Below are positions 60,511 to 64,000 of a stretch of 64,000 nucleotides of DNA, one piece after another. The notes under the pieces are model-generated. The model did no database searches and was not told the origin of the DNA. It worked only from the letters and a program-made list of their open reading frames with translations. Source of the stretch: an uncultured Coriobacteriaceae bacterium (GTDB lineage: Bacteria; Actinomycetota; Coriobacteriia; Coriobacteriales; Atopobiaceae); the NCBI GenBank assembly GCA_902798915.1, contig CADBYM010000014.1, positions 1 through 64,000 of the forward strand, written 5' to 3'. The position numbers and the translations under genes were made by a program. How positions within the stretch are numbered: position 1 is the stretch's first letter; each line of letters begins with the position of its first letter.

Positions 60511-62418
60511 CTACAGGCTAGGGACCTCCTTCGTTGGGCTCGGCTTGCCGAAGAGATACCCTTGCGCGCGGTCGCATCCGATGGAGGTCAGGAACTCGAA
60601 CTGTTCGCGCGTCTCCACGCCCTCGCAGAGGGTGACCATGTTCAGTTCCTTGGCGAGCGCCACGATGGATTGCAGGATGGGTTGCGACTTCTTGTTGTCC
60701 TCGAAGCCGCGCAGGAACGCCATATCGATTTTGAGCACGTCGAACCGGAAGTCCTTGAGCACGTTGAGGGATGAATAGCCGCTGCCGAAGTCATCCAACC
60801 ACAGCGAATAGTGACTATCGTGCAGGATGGCCATGTTGCGACGCAACTCACTCACCTGGACGGTGAGTGCTGACTCGGTAATCTCGATGTCAAGCAGATC
60901 GCTCGGCACGGCGTACTTTTGCGACATCTCTTGCAGGAACACCGTGACGTCGTACAGCTCGAAGTCTAGGCGCGAGAAGTTCAGCGAGACGGGCACAGGC
61001 TGCTCGCCGGCGTCAAGCGCGGCGCGTAGGTCGCGACACACCTGCTCGATGACGCATCGGTCGAGCTTGTCGATCTCGCGAAACTCCTCAAGGGTCTCGA
61101 TGAAGGCAAACGGCGGCATGAAGCCGTACTCGGGGTCATCCCACCGGGCGAGCGCCTCGTAGCCGCACAGCTCGGCCGAGCCGTCGCTGCAGCGCACGAC
61201 GGGTTGGTAGTACACCTTGATCCAGCCTTCGGCCACGGCGGTCTTCACGCTGTTTATGATGTGCTGGCGCCGGTTGAACTGCTGTTCGAGGGACTTGTCA
61301 TAGACGTTCATACGAACACCAGGATGCCGCTTGATTTCGTTGCAGGCGAGCCGTGCCTTGTCGAGCGCTTGCGAGACGTCTATGCCTTCCTTCATCTCGG
61401 GTTGGAAGACCCCGGTCTTGAGGTGGAGACGAACGTCGCCACGCAGGCGGTGCAGGAGCTCGTTTGCCGATGCCACGCGCGACTCAACCACTTCGGTTTC
61501 GCACAGCGCCACGAAGTGATCATCGGAGTAGCGTGCCACAAGTTCGGTGGAGAATATCTCGAGCAGGCCCTCGGCAACGTCACGTAACAGGTTGTCGCCT
61601 GCGACGAATCCATACTTGTCGTTATATGACTTGTAATTCTCGATGTCCATGTACAGGACGGCGTAGGAGACGCTGAACTCGTCGATGCCCTTGAAGAGAA
61701 TCGACACCGCATTGTTGAAGGTGTGTGCGTTGGGAATGCCCGTGAGCTCGTCAAAGGTGGCGATGTTGCGCAGACGCTCGTTGGCCTGCTCGATTCTCTC
61801 GGCCTTTGAGGCCTCCGATACCTGGCGCGTGTACGACGCCAACATAACCACAAACGCGGTGATCCATAGCGTGAAGAGGTTGACCTGAGTGCCGTATGTG
61901 GCCGGGAGACCGTGGTCGATGTACAGATAAAAACCACCAAACGTGAGCGTCGATGCAAAGAACGCTGGTACGGGCTTCCACACAATGAGGCCAAACACAA
62001 AGAAGACCATGGTGACAAATGCCAGGATCTGCTCGCCCTTCATGTAGGAGTTGTAGCCAAAGTGAATGCCAAAGGCGAGTGCCGTGACGGCGAATATTGC
62101 AAGAAGGGTGTTTCCGGCACGTGCATTGTAGGTTTTTCTGCGCATGAAGCGAATGGCATGCACGAAAAGCGCGATGGAGACGACCAAGAGAACCACGTAC
62201 CATGCGCCATGGTTGATAATCCAAGCGAGGTCACGCGGAGTGCCTGCGGCGGCACTGTCTACTATCATGCGGCTGAGGCTCAGAAGCATCCAGACTTCGA
62301 GCGCAATGACGATGATCGATACGTACAAAGAGGCGCGAATGTTGTCCGCATGTATGTACTTGCGGACATAGTCCGACTGATGACCGAACTCCAGCCAGTC
62401 GCGTTGTCGATGGTTCAT
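60511..62418 (-). CDS. Membrane c-di-GMP phosphodiesterase, degenerate GGDEF plus EAL
   Basis: A 635-residue protein. Five or six membrane segments fill residues ~25-210. A GGDEF domain follows (DELTGIPNAHTFNNAVS) whose active motif is replaced by SDDHF (ARYSDDHFVAL), so it is probably not a cyclase but may bind GTP or regulate. The EAL domain has CGYEALARWDD, LNFSRLDF, LDIEITESALTV, WLDDFGSGYSSLNV, VLKIDMAF and TLCEGVETREQFEFL, all with the catalytic and metal residues. It should break down c-di-GMP. The ATG at 62418 follows GGGAGGGAC. It opposes the cyclase at 3622. Confidence 0.9.
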   Translation of the reverse strand: MNHRQRDWLEFGHQSDYVRKYIHADNIRASLYVSIIVIALEVWMLLSLSRMIVDSAAAGTPRDLAWIINHGAWYVVLLVVSIALFVHAIRFMRRKTYNARAGNTLLAIFAVTALAFGIHFGYNSYMKGEQILAFVTMVFFVFGLIVWKPVPAFFASTLTFGGFYLYIDHGLPATYGTQVNLFTLWITAFVVMLASYTRQVSEASKAERIEQANERLRNIATFDELTGIPNAHTFNNAVSILFKGIDEFSVSYAVLYMDIENYKSYNDKYGFVAGDNLLRDVAEGLLEIFSTELVARYSDDHFVALCETEVVESRVASANELLHRLRGDVRLHLKTGVFQPEMKEGIDVSQALDKARLACNEIKRHPGVRMNVYDKSLEQQFNRRQHIINSVKTAVAEGWIKVYYQPVVRCSDGSAELCGYEALARWDDPEYGFMPPFAFIETLEEFREIDKLDRCVIEQVCRDLRAALDAGEQPVPVSLNFSRLDFELYDVTVFLQEMSQKYAVPSDLLDIEITESALTVQVSELRRNMAILHDSHYSLWLDDFGSGYSSLNVLKDFRFDVLKIDMAFLRGFEDNKKSQPILQSIVALAKELNMVTLCEGVETREQFEFLTSIGCDRAQGYLFGKPSPTKEVPSL

Positions 62419-62519
62419 GCGTCCCTCCCTTGTTGGCGCGTTCCAGTATATAAGGTAGCGGGGTAGTGGCGGGCTTGCGCTGGCGTTAGCTTGCGAATGC
62501 GGGTGCCTGCTCGGTAGAC

Positions 62520-63785
62520 TTACTGCGGTGCGACGAAGAGGAAATACAACAGCAGGCACAACAGCATGCAGACAAAGGGGAGCGCCAGGCAGAAGAGCAG
62601 CTCCTGCAGCCAGGTGCGGCCGGCGAAGAGGTGGTGGTGGCGTAGGCGCCGCTTGTCGAGCAGGAGGTAGGCGATGCTGCTAGCGGGAACAATCGCCATC
62701 CCAAGGTAAAGGAGTATGCGGAACCAAAGCGGGTACTCGGAGAATTGCCCGTCTCCCGGTCGAAAGGCCGCTGCGACGCTTACGACGACGAGGAGGAGCC
62801 ATGCGGCAGCGAGCAGGTAGTTCCATACCATACCTAGGCGTCCGAAGCGTATGGACGAGACGGGCGGCAGCTTGTTGGACGCGGTTGATGCAGGGGGCGA
62901 GAGAGGCGCGTTGTATGTAGAGGCCTCCTGCGGCGTCTCGCCCCATATGCGTGCAAGCTCATCGGCGAGCTCGCGTGCGGACGCATGGCGTGCCGAGGGG
63001 TCGAATGCGGTCGCCTTTGCGAGCGTGGGACGTAGCTCGAGGGGGATGCGAGGGTCGTCGAACCCTACCTCGCGCAACGAGCTGGTAGGATTCTCCCCAA
63101 GCAGGCAGAAGGCGAGCGTCATGCCGAGTGCGTAAATGTCGCTGCGGATGCTTGTCTGTCCGTAACCGAACTGCTCGGGAGGCGCGTAGCCTGGCGTGCC
63201 GTATCGCACGGTGTCGCGCGACGCACCCTCATGCCAAGCACGGGCGATGCCGAGGTCGATGAGCATGAGGCGACCATCGTTGGCTAGCATGATGTTTGTG
63301 GGCTTTATGTCGCGGTGGATTAGCGGCCCGTCCGGGAGGGTGTGCAGCTCGTCTACTGCCTCGCACAGGGAGGGTGCGACACGGCGGAGGAGGCCGACGC
63401 CCATCCCTTCCTGTGCTACCACGTCGCGTAGCGTTGAGCCATACACGTATTCGAGGACTACATCGAGGTCGTCTCCCTTGCATGTCAGGTCGTAGACGAT
63501 AGGCTGATGGGCGAAGTGGGTGCCGTGTGCCTGCGCGGTCATGATGCGTGCGTATGCGACGCCGCGCCCGGAGCGCGGAACGCCATCTTGCACCGCGTCG
63601 GCAAAGACCTTGCGCACAAATGGTCCGATGGGCTCCGTGCCGGAGAACGCCTGCCGAAACACCACTTGCGTGAGCTCGTCGGGGGCAGACTTGAGCGTGC
63701 GTTGCACCTCATAGCGCTCGCTTGTTGTGGTGCCTCCCGACTCGCGGAGCCATTCGTTGAGTTCTGCGGAGAAGCCCTCGTCCAT
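62520..63785 (-). CDS. Membrane-anchored Ser/Thr protein kinase
   Basis: A 421-residue protein. The N-terminal kinase domain (~20-270) has HRDIKPTNIMLANDG (catalytic loop), LIDLGIARAWHEG (DLG in place of DFG), TPGYAPPEQFGYGQTSIRSDIYALG and a lobe up to RIPLELRPTLAKATAFDPSA. A weak ATP-binding loop is seen near YEVQRTLKSAPD. Three C-terminal membrane segments (~320-345, 360-385, 400-421) anchor it. Similar to bacterial PrkC-like kinases but without PASTA domains. The ATG at 63785 has no strong ribosome site. Confidence 0.87.
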   Translation of the reverse strand: MDEGFSAELNEWLRESGGTTTSERYEVQRTLKSAPDELTQVVFRQAFSGTEPIGPFVRKVFADAVQDGVPRSGRGVAYARIMTAQAHGTHFAHQPIVYDLTCKGDDLDVVLEYVYGSTLRDVVAQEGMGVGLLRRVAPSLCEAVDELHTLPDGPLIHRDIKPTNIMLANDGRLMLIDLGIARAWHEGASRDTVRYGTPGYAPPEQFGYGQTSIRSDIYALGMTLAFCLLGENPTSSLREVGFDDPRIPLELRPTLAKATAFDPSARHASARELADELARIWGETPQEASTYNAPLSPPASTASNKLPPVSSIRFGRLGMVWNYLLAAAWLLLVVVSVAAAFRPGDGQFSEYPLWFRILLYLGMAIVPASSIAYLLLDKRRLRHHHLFAGRTWLQELLFCLALPFVCMLLCLLLYFLFVAPQ

Positions 63786-63805
63786 CGCTGAGTCCTGCCA
63801 CCGGC

Positions 63806-64000
63806 CTAGCCGATGGTCCTCTCGTTCATGTGGTACAAGGCTTCATTCGTCTCCTCGAGGGAGGATCCTTGGTCGAGGCAAAAGACGATAATCGCGTCGC
63901 GTCGCTCTTTGACGTAGAGCCTGCTGACACCTGCCGCCTGCAGGAGGCGATCCGTCTCGCGCAGGGAGCAACCGAGGGCGAACGCAAGGGCGAGGACCTT
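63806..64000 (-). CDS. Partial gene, C-terminus of a small helical protein
   Basis: The last 64 codons of a minus-strand gene run to a stop at 63806-63808 (KVLALAFALGCSLRETDRLL, then QAAGVSRLYVKERRDAIIVF and CLDQGSSLEETNEALYHMNE). The helical pattern with a repeated S-L-x-E-T-[DN] segment is like the C-terminal part of coriobacterial HTH/XRE-type regulators. The gene continues beyond the window. It lies 20 nt ahead of the kinase gene on the same strand, so they may form one transcript. Confidence 0.65.
   Translation of the reverse strand, partial: KVLALAFALGCSLRETDRLLQAAGVSRLYVKERRDAIIVFCLDQGSSLEETNEALYHMNERTIG

Overview
The window looks like a chromosome segment from a high-GC anaerobic member of the Coriobacteriia (Olsenella/Atopobiaceae type). 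This is inferred from codon use, gut-type sugar genes (trehalose PTS with phospho-trehalase, a 6-phospho-beta-glucosidase, a sialate O-acetylesterase), a menaquinone-type fumarate reductase, cell-wall-binding ChW repeats, and many copies of an 'AAA-ATPase-like plus PD-(D/E)XK' gene family. No replication, ribosomal or conjugation genes are present. Much of the window is accessory DNA with visible gene decay.

Layout. 1-1178: two halves of a tRNA-Lys(CUU) gene in permuted order, a long-hairpin repeat element and a weak ORF. 1179-3414: an ATPase-nuclease gene followed by a wrecked glycosyl hydrolase family 1 (GH1) gene. 3544-7001: a signalling cluster (diguanylate cyclase, LytS-type sensor kinase, response regulator with a winged-helix output), with one 18-bp motif in front of both the cyclase and the kinase. 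7229-10321: a truncated Gfo/Idh gene, a UPF0303 protein, an intact Gfo/Idh oxidoreductase and a GltD-like flavoprotein. 10402-12000: a second ATPase-nuclease. 12332-21533: a six-gene type I restriction-modification operon (hsdM, DUF1016 nuclease, hsdS, GIY-YIG/DUF4357 protein, AlbA_2 ATP-binding protein, hsdR), each junction a 4-bp stop/start overlap. 21880-23741: a third ATPase-nuclease, again followed by a GH1 fragment. 24141-33238: an M13 metallopeptidase, an XRE regulator, a VOC protein, an intact GH1, a sialate esterase and a DUF234-type ATPase. 33283-37184: a HAD phosphatase and fumarate reductase. 37889-41002: two small Nif11-like RiPP precursor genes on either side of a Castor/Pollux-type ion channel, whose leader folds like a yybP-ykoY (manganese) riboswitch with a terminator. 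41091-45961: nitronate monooxygenase, a divergent TetR regulator and a SpoIIE phosphatase/anti-sigma fusion. 46300-50176: trehalose PTS (frameshifted in its EIIA domain) and trehalose-6-phosphate hydrolase. 50238-55113: a lipoprotein dipeptidase, a secreted CAP/ChW protein and a possible Vsr-fold protein. 55779-64000: small alarmone synthetase, two-component system, DUF2442-HTH protein, isocitrate dehydrogenase, an EAL-type phosphodiesterase, a membrane Ser/Thr kinase and the end of one more gene.

The most distinctive features are the repeats and RNA-level structure: a family of ~155-165-bp perfect-to-imperfect hairpins (280, 42796, 53791) whose two arms change together between copies; a second nested-hairpin element (29763); REP-like 30-bp hairpins (7015, 10324, 12115, plus unpaired copies at 12261 and 12297); and a GGGGTAGTCCCC-type terminator family. 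Functionally, the window combines sugar import and breakdown, anaerobic fumarate respiration, nucleotide second messengers (c-di-GMP synthesis and breakdown, (p)ppGpp) and a defence island. No CRISPR array, integrase or transposase gene was seen.
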